From NCBI GenBank assembly GCA_965112735.1, contig OZ218960.1, forward strand, positions 3,343,088 through 3,407,087: a stretch of DNA of 64,000 bases. Reading direction: 5' to 3'. Source of the DNA: Phaeosaccion multiseriatum (Eukaryota > Ochrophyta, other classes). Both the position numbers and the translations under genes were made by a program. How positions within the stretch are numbered: the stretch's first letter is position 1; each line of letters starts with the position of its first letter. The notes beneath the pieces were generated by a model that was given only the letters and a program-made list of their open reading frames with translations, was not told where the DNA came from and did no database searches. Shown here piece by piece: positions 22,771 to 34,607 of this stretch.

Positions 22771-23435
22771 ATGGAAAAGTATATCGACAGCGGTAGGTAG
22801 GTAGGTGGATCGACCAGCAGCACATCTTTTACTAGCGCGAGGTGGTGGTGGTGGTGGTGGTGGTGGTGGTGGTGGTGGTGGAGGAGGAGGAGGCCCTCTA
22901 CCTTGTGTTCGCTTCTTGGGACCCGCTGGGGGGGGGGACTTGCGAAAAACGCACTTTATTTATGAGGCTGCACAAGGCGAGCGGGAGAGGGATGGAGTGT
23001 GGGCACATCGCCCGGGGGGGGGGCAGCGAATGGAAGGAGAGAAGGAGAGGGGAGGGGGGAAGGAGGGGCGGCGTGGTCTTTCACAGGCGGGTGATCCGGT
23101 CAGTAGGTCAGCGTCAGTTAGGGAATGAAAGTCTGAGCCATACAGGAGAGAGAAAATGGAGGACCAACGCGTGACCGCCACAAAAGTAAAAGTAAAAAGT
23201 AAAATTGAAACCGTAGAAAGAAGGGACGTGAGGTTCTAGCGTTTCTTTGGGCCATGATGAGTGAGATGGAGCACAGATGCATCACAGAGGACGAGGATGC
23301 TCCTAAAGGTCTCCCCTCCATACGCTCCTCCAGCTGCACGCCCCACGCCCTTTGCAGACTGAAGAAGGCGAAAGGGAGAGCGAGCATTTAACAACGGAGG
23401 CCAAGCCAGGCTGTGCCGTTGCTGACAGCAGCGAT
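22771..23435. other. Spacer between tandem genes, with (GGT)n
   Basis: This 665-bp stretch has a (GTAG)-type run near 22791-22804 and a (GGT)n/(GGA)n tract at about 22842-22894. A possible acceptor at about 23357 lies just before the RGS gene and could mark a leader exon. I see no other gene. Confidence 0.5.
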
Positions 23436-26400
23436 ATGGTTGAGCAGCTTGTCCGGCCAGTTCTAACGGCCTTCTATGGGCTGTACATGCTCGCTTTCAC
23501 TGGTATTTCGGCGCTTTGCTTTCGTCACTTCGCCAGCATGTCGACGACCCTACGCTTCCGCGGCCGGACCCCCGCCTTAACCCTCGCTGCTTGCGCCTAT
23601 GCCGTTGTCGTGGGGGGGTTTCTACTGCCACTCCAGCAGATTTTCGTGTCGCAGGGGAAGGGGTGGCCCTGCTGGATAACCATGTGCGAGTCATGTAAGT
23701 GCGTCCCTCAACCAGCCCTTCTTTCCCTTGGCTGCTTGGCCCCTTTCCCTCGAGCCTCACCGCCATTTCTTCACCCCATTGCTTGAGCCTGTTATGGCTC
23801 TGCCACCAATAGTTCTGCTGAGGAAGGGGCCGAAGTGAAATCCGCAGTGGGCGGAGAAGGGTACTGCTCTACTGGCTCAAGCAGTTTTTACCTGTAGAAT
23901 CTGCCCTGCGGCCGCCGCCCAACCACTCTAGGCTCAGACTTTTAACCTGTAGCCTGTGCCCCTTCCGTGGTTCTACCGCTACTACTGCTGCTGATCGTTG
24001 TTCAGGGTTCTTCTTCTTCGTGTGGATGGGTGCCTACATCATTCGAGCCGTGCGAGTCATCATCGCAGGGGGAGACAGAGGTGAGGCTCTTCGCGCTCGG
24101 CCCACTGCCAGCAAGGGGCCATTGCATACAGCGAGCAGCCCTACTAGGCAGGGGCGCGCGAAATGGGAGGAGTGGTGGAACGAGGGAAGGAGGGAAGGAG
24201 CGAGGGAGTGGGTGGGCGAGCGGGTGGCAGCGGATGGCGGCACAACAGCAGAGGCGGCCCTGTGCCGAGCCTGCTGCTCCACGCGCAAACTCATTCGGCA
24301 CTCTGTAGCTGTGGGGCCGAGTTTGTGAGGGGACCAGGTAGTCAGCCACTTCCCCCGCCCTCCCTCTCGCACCCACTTCCCTTCCCCCCCCCCCTCTGTC
24401 CCTCTGCTACGGCCTCCCCTCCAACCCTTACCCTCTGCCACTGCACAGCTCGACGTGAAAAGTACCGTCGCGTTCTGAGCAGCCACTTTACGGGCTGCGC
24501 GTACGGTGTCCTCATTCTCGCTGCAGTCATCGTCTGCGCCTTCGCCGCAACGCGCCTGCCTCGATACCGCGTAAGTTGTTGTCGTCTCTCTGTCTCCCTC
24601 TTCCTCCCTCTTTCTCTGCCTCTCTCTATCACCCCTCCTCTCCTCTCCCATACTCTCCCATTCTCCTTCTTCTCCCTCTTTCTATGTACATCCCTTCTGC
24701 CTTTCTTCTTTCTCTCCCCCCCGCTGAACGACACTTTCCCCGTGCGGTATTGTCACTCTCTCGCAGAGGTCCTCTGGACACGGAGACACATGCGGCTTCT
24801 TCTTCAACGACTGGGCCGCGTCCGCACACGCCTTGTACCTGCTCGCCTGCTTGCTGAGCGTGCTGTGGGACTTGGCGGACGAGATTAACGACCTCCTGGG
24901 CATCGGACACGAGATTAAGGCGAGTGCTTCCTCATTAACTTCATGGCTCTTCTTACAGCTGGCGCCGGCCAGACGCGGGGTAGTGCAGCAAGAGCCGCAC
25001 CTGATGCCTGCTCCTGCTCCCTGACGTGTGACCCTGGACACCTGGCACCTGACCCTTCCCATCTTCCCTCCTGCCCCCTCTTCCCTCAGGCGGTATTCAA
25101 CCTAATCTGCTACGCCGGCGTGCTGCAACTGCTTCTCGTGTTCATGCACCATACGGGGGTCACCGCCGTGCACACCTCCGTCAATCTCTGCATATCGCTC
25201 GCGCTGCTGGCCTCTGTGGTAGAGTCGTTGGTTCTCTGTATGAGCGTTGACGCCGACGGTCGGGCCTCTCGCATGTCCGCTGCCCGCCTCCGCCAAATGC
25301 TGCTGGAGGAGCTCATCCCCAACAAATGGAGGGTGGTTCCCAGCCATGGAGAGGAGAGCTGCGGTAGAGGAGGGGCGGACAGCGCTCTCGAAGGGTTCCG
25401 GCGGCGCTTCGGGGCACTCGACGCAGTGCTCGACAACGCCGTGATGAGCGAGCAGTTCGCCAAGCTCGTGCACCGCTTCTTGTGCCAAGAGAGCCTCGAT
25501 TTCCTCCTCGCGTGCCGCTCCTTCCAAGCGCAGGCCCAACTCACTATAGGTACAGGCGCCCGCGACGAGCAGGGCGACAAGGTGGGCGGAGGCGCAGGCG
25601 ACGAGGGCCGCGGCATTGCTACAGACACAGAGACAGAGACCATGGAGCAAGGTGGGGGCGGTGGCGACCTGACCGCGCTCGCTCTTCACGAGCAGGCGAA
25701 AGCGCTGTTGAAGGAGTACATACTCCCCGGCAGCGAATGCCAAGTGAACCTCCCGGCGGGTGTGGTGGAATGCATCAAGCGACAGACTGCCGAGGCCGTG
25801 TTCTGTGAGTTGCTCTCGCCGCACGAGCGGAGTCACGTGTTCGACAACGCCTTCGCCGAGATCCATCGCATGCTCAGCCAGAACTTGCTCCATCAAGTAA
25901 GTGGGCTCAGCTCGGGCTCAGGCTTTGGGAAGCAGGGATAGGGCTAGACTTTGGGCAGGTTGAGAGCTTGTACCGCATGGAAGAGGGTGGGGGATAGGCC
26001 CGACATTTTTGCACCCTCGTCGCCTCACTCTGGTGTGCGCCGCTAGCTTAGCTGCCTGTGTCCTCTCTCTGGCTCCCTCTGCCTTCTCTCTATCTCTCTC
26101 CTCCTCCTTCGCTCCGTCCCTCCCCCCCCCCCCCCCGCTCACCTCTCAAACTCTCTCTCCCCCTGTGTCTATCTGTCTGTCTGTCTCTCCCTCTCCATAT
26201 ATCTCCAGTTCCTCCAGTCCTCCGACTTCGAACTCGCCTGCAAAGTGCTTGAAGGGGGGGGGGCTCCTTCTCGCAAGAGGAGCCGGACCTCCAGGAGAAG
26301 CAGGATCTCAAAGGTACCAAGCGGCAAGACCTTGAGGGACGTGGGAGGGGCGGAAGCGGTGGAAAGGGCGGGAATCACCAAAGGGAGGGGCCTGTTGGGG

Positions 26401-26973
26401 AATGTTCGGCAGCTGCAAGGGCGCCTCACACCTCGCCAGCGCTCCTTCAAGTTTTCGTCCTTCGTGAGGAGCCCCGATCGGGACTCCATCCACTGCTCTC
26501 CAGCGGGGGGGCTCCAGCAGGGCGGGATGACCACCGTGGATGGAGGGGATGGAGGGGATGGAGGGCGGGGGGCTGCAGAAGAGCCGCAGGAGGACACAAC
26601 GAAGGCGAGAGAAGCAACGGCACAGCCATTCGCTGAACATGAAGCATCAGAAGAGGCCATGCCGAGGAAGCTGACAGGCACCATTGTGCTCGTAGCTGCC
26701 GCCACGAGCAGGGAGGGAGGGGAGGGAGGGGAGGGCAAAGAGGGAAGGGTGGACGTCATTGGAGGGGCAACGGAGTGGCCGGCCACGCTTGCCGTCTCCC
26801 CTCCGCCAGGGGAGAACCCCCCAGGGGAGAACCCCCCAGGGGAAAACCCCCCAGGGGAAAGGTCTCCCGTGGACTCTCCGAGGGCGTTGTTTCCCGCTCC
26901 CATCGCTGTCAGGCCTCCCGGATCCCCAGTGCTCGCTCCGCTCCGCTCCGTGAGGAGAGGCGAGCCGCCCTAG
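23436..26973 (+). CDS. Seven-transmembrane RGS protein
   Basis: Six exons: 23436-23694, 24006-24080, 24449-24570, 24767-24919, 25090-25896 and 26209-26973. They give 726 residues. Seven hydrophobic segments lie at about residues 5-28, 46-70, 84-108, 125-148, 160-185, 204-225 and 230-254, followed by an RGS domain at about 312-485. RGS-typical wordings are FAKLVHRFLCQESLDFLLACRSF, then ALLKEYILPGSECQVNLP, then FDNAFAEIHRMLSQNLLHQFLQSSDF across the last exon junction. About 55 low-complexity residues split the RGS domain after its first half. This is the layout of plant AtRGS1, a membrane GAP for G-alpha; the role here is inferred from that layout. The C-terminal tail is disordered, with a GENPP repeat near 26812-26862. 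Intron 4 appears to use a GC donor (AAG then GCGAGT), the only choice that keeps helix 6 in frame. The start is the first ATG in the open frame. Confidence 0.88.
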
Positions 26974-27264
26974 TGAGAGGAGGCCAAGAGGCAAAGCGGC
27001 GAGCTGTCTCACCTCCCCTCGACTCCTTCTGCGCTGCACTACATCGCCTGCGATGGCCCTGCGAAGCCGTCGTTCGAGCTGCTCTGCTCTGTGGACGGGG
27101 CTCTCCGCCTCGCCTCATTCATTGCCTTATTGGAGCGTCGCCTCACGGCCTTGATGACGTGTGGGGCTCCTCTGAGCCTCGCCTTGGAGTGTGGAGCTTC
27201 AGTACGAAACACAAAATGAAACGCTTGTTGCACAGTACACGACAAGCCTTGTTGGTTTGTTTAT
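26974..27264. other. Spacer between convergent genes (7TM-RGS and glycosyltransferase-like)
   Basis: A 291-bp 3'-to-3' spacer. I see no clear poly(A) signal and no gene. Confidence 0.5.
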
Positions 27265-27890
27265 TTAGCCGAATATTGTCTCGAGATCGACCAGCACCGG
27301 CACGGTTGAGCGCAGTGCTTCCCCTGCACCGGCCGCCCCTGCCCCCTCTATTTGTTGCCCTTCTAGTAACCTCCCGCCCCCCCCAAGCTGCACTGCCAGG
27401 GTCACTTCCTCCGAGCGGAAGATGACATCTTTGTACATGTTACTGCGCAGCTCCATGGCCAGGCGGAGCGGGAGGGAAGGCAGAGGCAAGGGGGTCTGCT
27501 CGCCTCCGCCTGCCTGTGTATCACCAACTGCTGCTGCTGCTATTGCTGCGGCTGTGGCCTTGCCCCCGACGATGTTCAGGAGCAGGTCCACCTCCCCGCG
27601 GTACACGCACATGAGCGTGCGCCTCCCCGCCTCTTGCCCCCCTGTGCCCCCCCCCGCCGTGAGACAGGCCTCCCCATCCCTGCCAATCTTAAAATCTTGT
27701 GTAGCAAAAGACACGCGCACAGAGGACGCCCCCAGGAAGGAGCCGTGTTGCTGTCCCTCGCCCCCTCCTTCGCTCCCCTCAACCCTCCAGAGGTCGACGC
27801 GCGAGAGCGGGCCTGGGGGGGAAGTGATGGCCACGCCGGAGTGGCCCTTACCCAGGCACAGCGCGCGAGTCACCCCTGCGGAGAGGGCCT

Positions 27891-27928
<38 letters not shown>

Positions 27929-30900
27929 GTGACAGAACACATCACACATACGTACATTCGCCAGGCAGAGAAGTGCTCGACGTGAGCCTCAGTCTGACCA
28001 TGTAGGGCGACTCTTCACGTCTCTGTCTCATAGCCTGCCTGCCTGCCTGCTTCTCTCTCTACCTCTCTGCCTCTCAGCCCGCCAACTTGCCTCTCCACCT
28101 CTCATCCTGCCTCGTTACCTCTATAACTCCCTTCATCTCAGCCTGCCTACCTCTCCCTCCCTCCCTCCCTCCCTCCCTCCCTCCGTGCCCATATACCCAC
28201 ACGCCTGCCTGTCAGCCTGCCTGACAGCCTGCCTGTCAGCCTGCCTGTCAGCCTGCCTGTCAGCCGTGTATTCACCTGTGCATAGGCGTGCTCGTCCCTC
28301 CCCCGCACTGTCTCCGCCGCGACCCTCCTCAGGCGCCCCCTGTCCTGATCCTTCCCCTCCCCCCCCTCCCCCCCCTCCACTCCGGCCTCTCGCGCCAGCT
28401 GCAGTGCCCACCTTTCCATCATGCCGTGGCTTGTTCCCGGGGGGGGCGGCGCTATCCTGACTCGCTGTGCATTGAGGGCGGCTTGCAGGAGGGGCTCCGA
28501 GTCCGCATGGGAGCGCAAGAGGAGAACATCCTACAGCGGACATTTGATAGGGGCATTGCGTTTGTCAAGGGCAGACACAAAGTGAGAGAGGGGCGCGTCG
28601 AAAGGAAGTTGCGCTCCTTGAACCCAATTAATTGAGAGAGAGAGAGAGAGAGAGAGAGTCCGAAAGACACAAGCCCGACTCACCAGGTACAAGGGCTCCT
28701 TACCCCCCCGGGGATCCACCAATGACAGCTGCAGAGAGGCGGGCAGCGCCCTCACTTGCTCGGCGGACAGCAAAGCCTCCTCCTCCTCCTCCTCCTCCTC
28801 CTCCTCCTCCTCCTCCTCCCCCTCCTCCTCCTCCTCCCCCTCCTGTTCCAAATGCTGCCCCTTACCCGAGCAATGCGGCCCCTGCTTCCCCTGGCCCATG
28901 CCATGCCCTTGTGTTGAGCATGAGGACAGGTGCTGAGGCCGATGCGGTGCGAGGCCTGCGGCGCGCAGTAAGCGCCCCAAGGGGGTGTCCCTCTCCTTCG
29001 CCGTCACCGACACCGCCACCGCCAGAGTAACGTGCGGGAGCTGCTCCATCTGGTGTGGCTCCAGCTGTGGCTCCATCGGTTCCACCTCACCCCCCCCCTC
29101 TCGCCCCCCGGCCGAACCTATCCCCTTCTCCATACCTATCGTCTCTGCGCCCCTCTCAAGCTCCTCCTGCACCAGCGTCACGAGCTCGTCCACACCGTCT
29201 TCGCCGCCCACCAGCAACAGCCTGCCCGTATGCCTGCCGCTGCTGCTTGTTCTTGCTGTCCGCTCCAATGCGTCCAAATCGTCGCCAGGCAGCTTGACAC
29301 CCCACGCCCACTGCAGATGGCTTGCGCGAGCCCCTCCAGTGCTACCCCTTCCCTCCGCTGCCATCCCCTCCTGCCGGTCGATGAGGGCCTCGAGGGCCTC
29401 CCTGTCGCTCTCCGAGGAGTAGTACACAGCGTCGTACCACCTCAGCTCACCGCCATCCCCATCCACTGCCATCCCCCTCCTGCTATCGCCCCCCTCCTTG
29501 GCCAGCCGCCCCAGCCCCCCGTCCGCTCCCCACAGCACGAGTGCCCTGAGCTGCACGTGGAGCCCCTGTGTGTGCACACGCATGCCCCCTGTGGCCCCGA
29601 GGTCTCTCCTGACAGTCCTGTCCGCCACGCCCCCCCAGGGCCCCACGGCCCACACCAGGTCATAGCCCCACAGCTGCGGCTCGAAGTCGAGGGGTGCCCC
29701 GTTCCCATCCCGTGACCCTAACCGTGACCCTAACCGTGACCAAGCCTCAGGGTCAGTGCCAAGGTCGGCGCTCTCTGAGGCCTTAAAGAGGGTGATCTTG
29801 TACTGGCGGCGGAGCAGGTCCAGCGCAGGCCCAAGGGAGCTGTCGAAGACAATGTCTCCCTCGCCCAAGCCGGGCTCGAGCACCACCGCAAGCTTTAAGC
29901 ACCCCGCCCGACGGCACTCAGACCGCCCGGGGGACGGTTGATTGTTCTCACGGCCCTCGCTGCTGTCAGAACCATCACCACCAAAACTGTCTCTCTCTCT
30001 GTCTCTGTCTTGAATTTGGTGGTAATGTGCGAGAATGTCCCGTATTCTGTGTCCCCACGTGTGCTGCTCCTCCACGGCCCTCCTCCTCGCCCTCCTCCCC
30101 TCCCTCCGTTGTGCCTCGCTCTGTCGCAGCAGAGCCTCAATATGGGCCGTGACCTGCCCCTCCAGTGCCATCCCCTGCCCGCCGTCTGACGCGACCCCCA
30201 GCACCAGGGCGGGAATGCCTGCCTGGGGTGCCCCCGCCTCGGATTCGCAGTCGCAGCCGCCGCCGCCCCTGCCCCCATCCACTGCCATCCTGCTGCACCG
30301 GACGCCGCATGTCGTCCCCCCCTCCGCCTCCTGCTCCTCCTCGTGCTCTCGGGCAGGGGCAGTGGCAGCGGCGCTGAAGAGCTCTGTGAGGGCCGGAAAA
30401 GCGTCGCTGATGAGCGGCGCCCCCACCGCGAGGGCCTCGAACACGCGATTGTTGACCATGCCCATGTCGCGTTGGTCGTCCATCGTCACCGCCAGCACCG
30501 CCAGCGCCCCTCTGTACACTCTGGCGAGCTGCCCTTCCCCGTGCGGCAAGACGCCCCTCCAGCACCGGGCCAAGTGGGGTAGGTCCTCTTGCACAGAGGC
30601 GTCTCCCCAGCCAGAGCCGTACAGGTCCAGCCCGGCCTTGGACTGAGCGGCCTCAGAGAGCATGCCCGCCAGCATGCGCTTGTGCGGCAGAGCCCCGGCC
30701 GCCCCCACGTACACCACTCGTCTGTCGTCCCTCCTATCCCTGGCGTGAGCAGCCGAGTCGTTACCCTCTTCTCCGTCATCCTCTTGCTCTTCTTCTTCCC
30801 AGCCAAAGCCCGTGGGCGAGTCTCCAATATCGACCGCGAGTGGCACGTAGGCCGTGGGGGCGAAGGCGCTGAGCTGCTCCAACACCTCTGCGCTGTTGGT

Positions 30901-31621
30901 GAGGAAGCCATCCACGTCCAGGGCAGCGAGCGCTGCGGGCCCGGGCAGGGAGGGGTCCAAGCAGAAGAACAACACCTTCACCGATGGGGACGCCTTGCGC
31001 GCCTCGTGGATGAAGGGCGTGATCATCTCGAAGAAGCCCTCGATGATCACGAGGTCCCACTCAGAGCCGTGAAGCCCCAAGTAGCGGAAGGGGTAGAAGA
31101 TGGACACCGCGCTCACCTCCGAGGTGCCCAGAGCCAGCAACGCCTCACGCATGCCTGGGGACGGACGGGTGGAGGAGCCATGGGTTCAGGACAAGAGTTT
31201 GGACCGAGTCAGAGTTAAGAGCCGGCAGAGCTTTAACTCCAAGGCGAAGGCAAGGGCACACTTATCTATACACACCTGCGGTTGTGAGCACGGAGCCCAC
31301 GATGAGGCCGGAGTCCGGGGCCGCTTGCGCGTGCAGCGCCACCTTGGGGGGGGGGGACAGCAAGTATCGGTCAAAGGGGAAGGAGGGAGCGCTGCTTCTT
31401 TGCCCACAGAGTGGTGCACCACCTACCCGTAGAGGCCTCTTCTCCCGTGGCGCGGTCGTCGCGCATGCCGATACCAACAGCAGGAGGAGTGCCAAAGCCG
31501 CCCAAGCCCTTGCATGGCGACTGCCTGTGGGTCCATTGGCTCGGCTCCTGGCGGCTCCTTCGCCCCGTTCGCCAGCCATGGCCAGGCGCCCTTGAGGCAG
31601 TCGGCAAGCCCAAAGGATCAT
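27265..31621 (-). CDS. Type II membrane protein with glycosyltransferase-like domain
   Basis: Four minus-strand exons: 31621-31276, 31154-28684, 28530-28276 and 27888-27265. They give about 1,231 residues. A short basic N-terminus precedes one hydrophobic segment (about residues 39-56, AWAALALLLLLVSACA), as in Golgi type II glycosyltransferases. Residues about 120-420 look like a GT-B fold of the group 1 / CgeB type: a possible Rossmann segment, LYGSGWG, then MVNNRVFEALAVGAPLISD, which fits the donor-sugar loop of the glycosyl-transferases-group-1 family. A second globular stretch follows in the 600-850 region. Acidic, Gly/Arg and poly-Glu linkers (28776-28844) separate the domains. The substrate is unknown. 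ATG at 31579 is an alternative start. The (CA)n tract at 27893-27927 lies directly before the last acceptor. Last-exon residues near 27515-27531 include the dispersed 17-base motif, read as AVGDTQ. Confidence 0.75.
28776..28844. repeat. (CCT)n tract coding poly-Glu
   Basis: Interrupted trinucleotide run inside the large exon of the glycosyltransferase-like gene. On the coding strand it is GAG repeated, giving a Glu tract with Gly breaks. Confidence 0.9.
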
Positions 31622-32403
31622 GTCCCGGAGAAGCCAGGGTGAGAGAGGAATGGGCTCACATTGTCAGGGTGAGAGGAGTGGGAGAGAGAGAGAGAGAGAG
31701 AGGGGAGGAGGGACAGGATCGGCCAAGATTCCAACCGTCGAGATTATTGAGAAGTCGAGCACCTCGAGAAAAGAAAGGCACTCCACGGCGTCCGTCCACT
31801 CCCCCCTCTCTCCCTCTCCCTCTCCCTCTTTTTTTTGCTGTCCTACGTGCTGCTCCCAAGTGGTCCTGACCCTCCCTAAGCACCTTGCCCACTAGTCCTG
31901 CGTCCGTCGCTCGCTTCTCAAGCTTTAGGCTTCACCGACCACAGAGAAGGACAGCAGACTCTCAGCAGAGGCCATGTGTGGGGACTCGGGCCAGGAGGAG
32001 TGAGGCGTGTAGGGGTACTACTACGGCTTACACTCAAAGCCCAGCAGAAGGTTAGTGGTGGGTTAGGCCTCCCTCCAAGTGAAGGCCTTGTCTGCATGTT
32101 GAAGAGCACCATTCTCGTTTGCTGGATGCACTTTCCCCCGCTCTTCAGACTCGCCCGAGGAAAGCCCATGTCTGGTCTGTCTTGGACTGCGTTTGAGCAT
32201 CTTGTGCTCGAAAGCTGCCTGACGCCCGGTCCACCCCCCCCCCCCCCACCCTTGCCTCCCTTGGGCTGGCTTTCCGCCCCTCTCTCTTTTCCCCCTCTCT
32301 TTTGTCGGTGCTCTGGGTGGCCTTGGCTGCGCGCGTGCTCCGCACCTCCTATTTGCATCCTAACTCCTCATCCTAGCAGCAGTGTACGTCTCTGCGTTGA
32401 AAT
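31622..32403. other. Divergent spacer between glycosyltransferase-like and TKL-like kinase genes
   Basis: This 782-bp region should hold both promoters. It has a (GA)n tract at about 31683-31702, a C-run near 32233-32248 and pyrimidine-rich stretches. A possible leader donor/acceptor pair cannot be decided. I see no other gene. Confidence 0.5.
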
Positions 32404-33877
32404 ATGGCATTGCCTGCGCGAGCCCCGTCGCCGGAGCTGGAGAGCGACCTGGACAAGCTGCTGGAGTCGGAGCTCAAGGAGTTCGACATGAGCGAGAGCC
32501 ATCAAGTGGCAGCAGAGGCGTGTCTGGCGGCGTGCTGCCAGCTCATCAAGTATGACATTGCAGAGCTCTGGACCTTCGTGGGGGCGCTGGACAGCACGGA
32601 GGGGCGCAGCAAGACGCCGCTGTGCTTGCACATGTACAGCACCCCGCTGACCATCGAGAGCTACCAGACACACGTGGGGGGTATGCTGAGCCTGGCCAAC
32701 AGGGCTGAGAGGCACACGCTGAGCCCTCTGCTGGTAGAGAAGGCCATCATGGAGGGCAAGACTCAGTGGTACACCTCCGAGTCCAAGGACTCCCCCCTGC
32801 ACGAGAGCCTGCCCCTCAACACGGCGGTGGCGATGCCGCTGAGCTTCGATCTTCTGCACAAGGTCAGTGCTCAGTGCCAGTGTGGCATCGCCGGCCTGCC
32901 CCTGCTCTCGCTCAGATGGAGACACGGGTTTTCTCTCTTTCATGTTTGTTTTCGATGAGTGTTGTACGCGTTTTTCGCTCTCAAGAGCGCAATGGTTTAT
33001 AGCGAGCTAATGACTCCTTATATATCGCTACAAGCCTCACTGACCCTTTCCACTCGTGTGCCCCCCCCCCCCACCTCCCTCCTTAGGACGTGGTGGCCAT
33101 CTTCTTTGCGACGGAGGACATCTTGCGCACGGGTTACAAGTACCAGCTCTCGCTCTCCATGGCTAAAGGGGCCGCCCTCTCCCTGGCCAGGGCCCTCCCT
33201 GTCAGCAACAAGGCTGTGGTCGACTCTGCGGGAGACTTCAACCTCAGCAGCAGCAGGAGCAGCAGCAGGATGAGGATGAGACGCACCATGAGCCGCCTCA
33301 GCGAGGGGCCGGACGAGTGGGACGAGGACGCGTCCCCCGGGGGGGCGGGGTCAGACTCGCCGTTGGGGTCTGTGGGGTCTGCGTGCAGCAGCGAGATTAT
33401 GGAGGTGAAGCTGCCGGAGCAGGTCTTCGTGGGGGGGGGGGGCGGGGGCGGAGGCGCCTCGCCCAATGAGGCAAGGCTATCAGGCGGGATTGCACAGCAT
33501 TCAGACTGGGAGGGGAGTGGCAGCGGCAGCGGCAGCGAGCGGGGGGGGCGAGGGGCCAAGGGCGGCAAGAAGTCCCCTGGGGTGGGGCCTTCCTCGCCCC
33601 CACTCTTCTCCCCATCGCACTCGCTGGACAGCGGGGGGGGCAGTGCTGGAGCAGATGTCCCTCCCAAGGGCCCGAATCTCCCAGGGGACACGACCCAGCG
33701 CCCCCCCCTGCCCCCCTCGGCGGGGTCCTTCACCGCCACAAAGGTGCGCACGGACTGTCCGGCTGGCTGACTGAATGAATGAATGACTATCTGGCTGACT
33801 GAATGACTGACTGGATGAATGACTGACTGACGGACTGACCGACCGAATGAATGACTAACTGACTGAATGACTGACTA

Positions 33878-33936
<59 letters not shown>

Positions 33937-34544
33937 CTTGTGTGTTTGTCGACCGGCCTGTCTGCCTGCCTGTCGACATGCCTGCCCGCGTGCCTGCCTG
34001 ACTGCCTCATTGACCGACCTGCCTGCTTGACGGATGGCCTGTTTGTCTGCCTGCTTGACGGACTGACTGTTTGCCTTCCTGCCTGACTGACTGCCTGCCT
34101 GCCTGCCTGTCTGACTGACTGACTGACTGACTGACTGACTGACTGATTAACTGACTGACTGACTAACTGACTGACTGAATGACTCTCTGAGTGACTGCCT
34201 GAGTGACTGACAGACTGAATGACTGACTGACTGACTGACTGACTGACTGACTGACGGCCTGATCGACTGACCGCTGCCTGCCTTCCTGCTTACTGACCTG
34301 TCTGCCTGCCTGGCCTCTGAAGGTGCGCACGGACGTGGCGTGGGAGGAGCTCTCAACGGTGGAGTTCCTTGTGAACGGATCGCGCTGCACCATCTACACC
34401 GCCGTGTTCATGGGCAGGGCCGTGACCGTCAAGCTGCTCAACAAGGGGGTGGCCGACAAAGGTGGGCAGTCGGGTGGCCGGTGGTCGTCTGAGGATATAT
34501 TTCTGTATATACTTCTGTATGTATGATGTGTGTGTCTGTCTGCC

Positions 34545-34607
<63 letters not shown>

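Noticed and set aside
24163-24888. Plus-strand 241-codon frame over the RGS introns
   Set aside because: It runs through intron sequence and poly-pyrimidine tracts in a different frame from the membrane helices.
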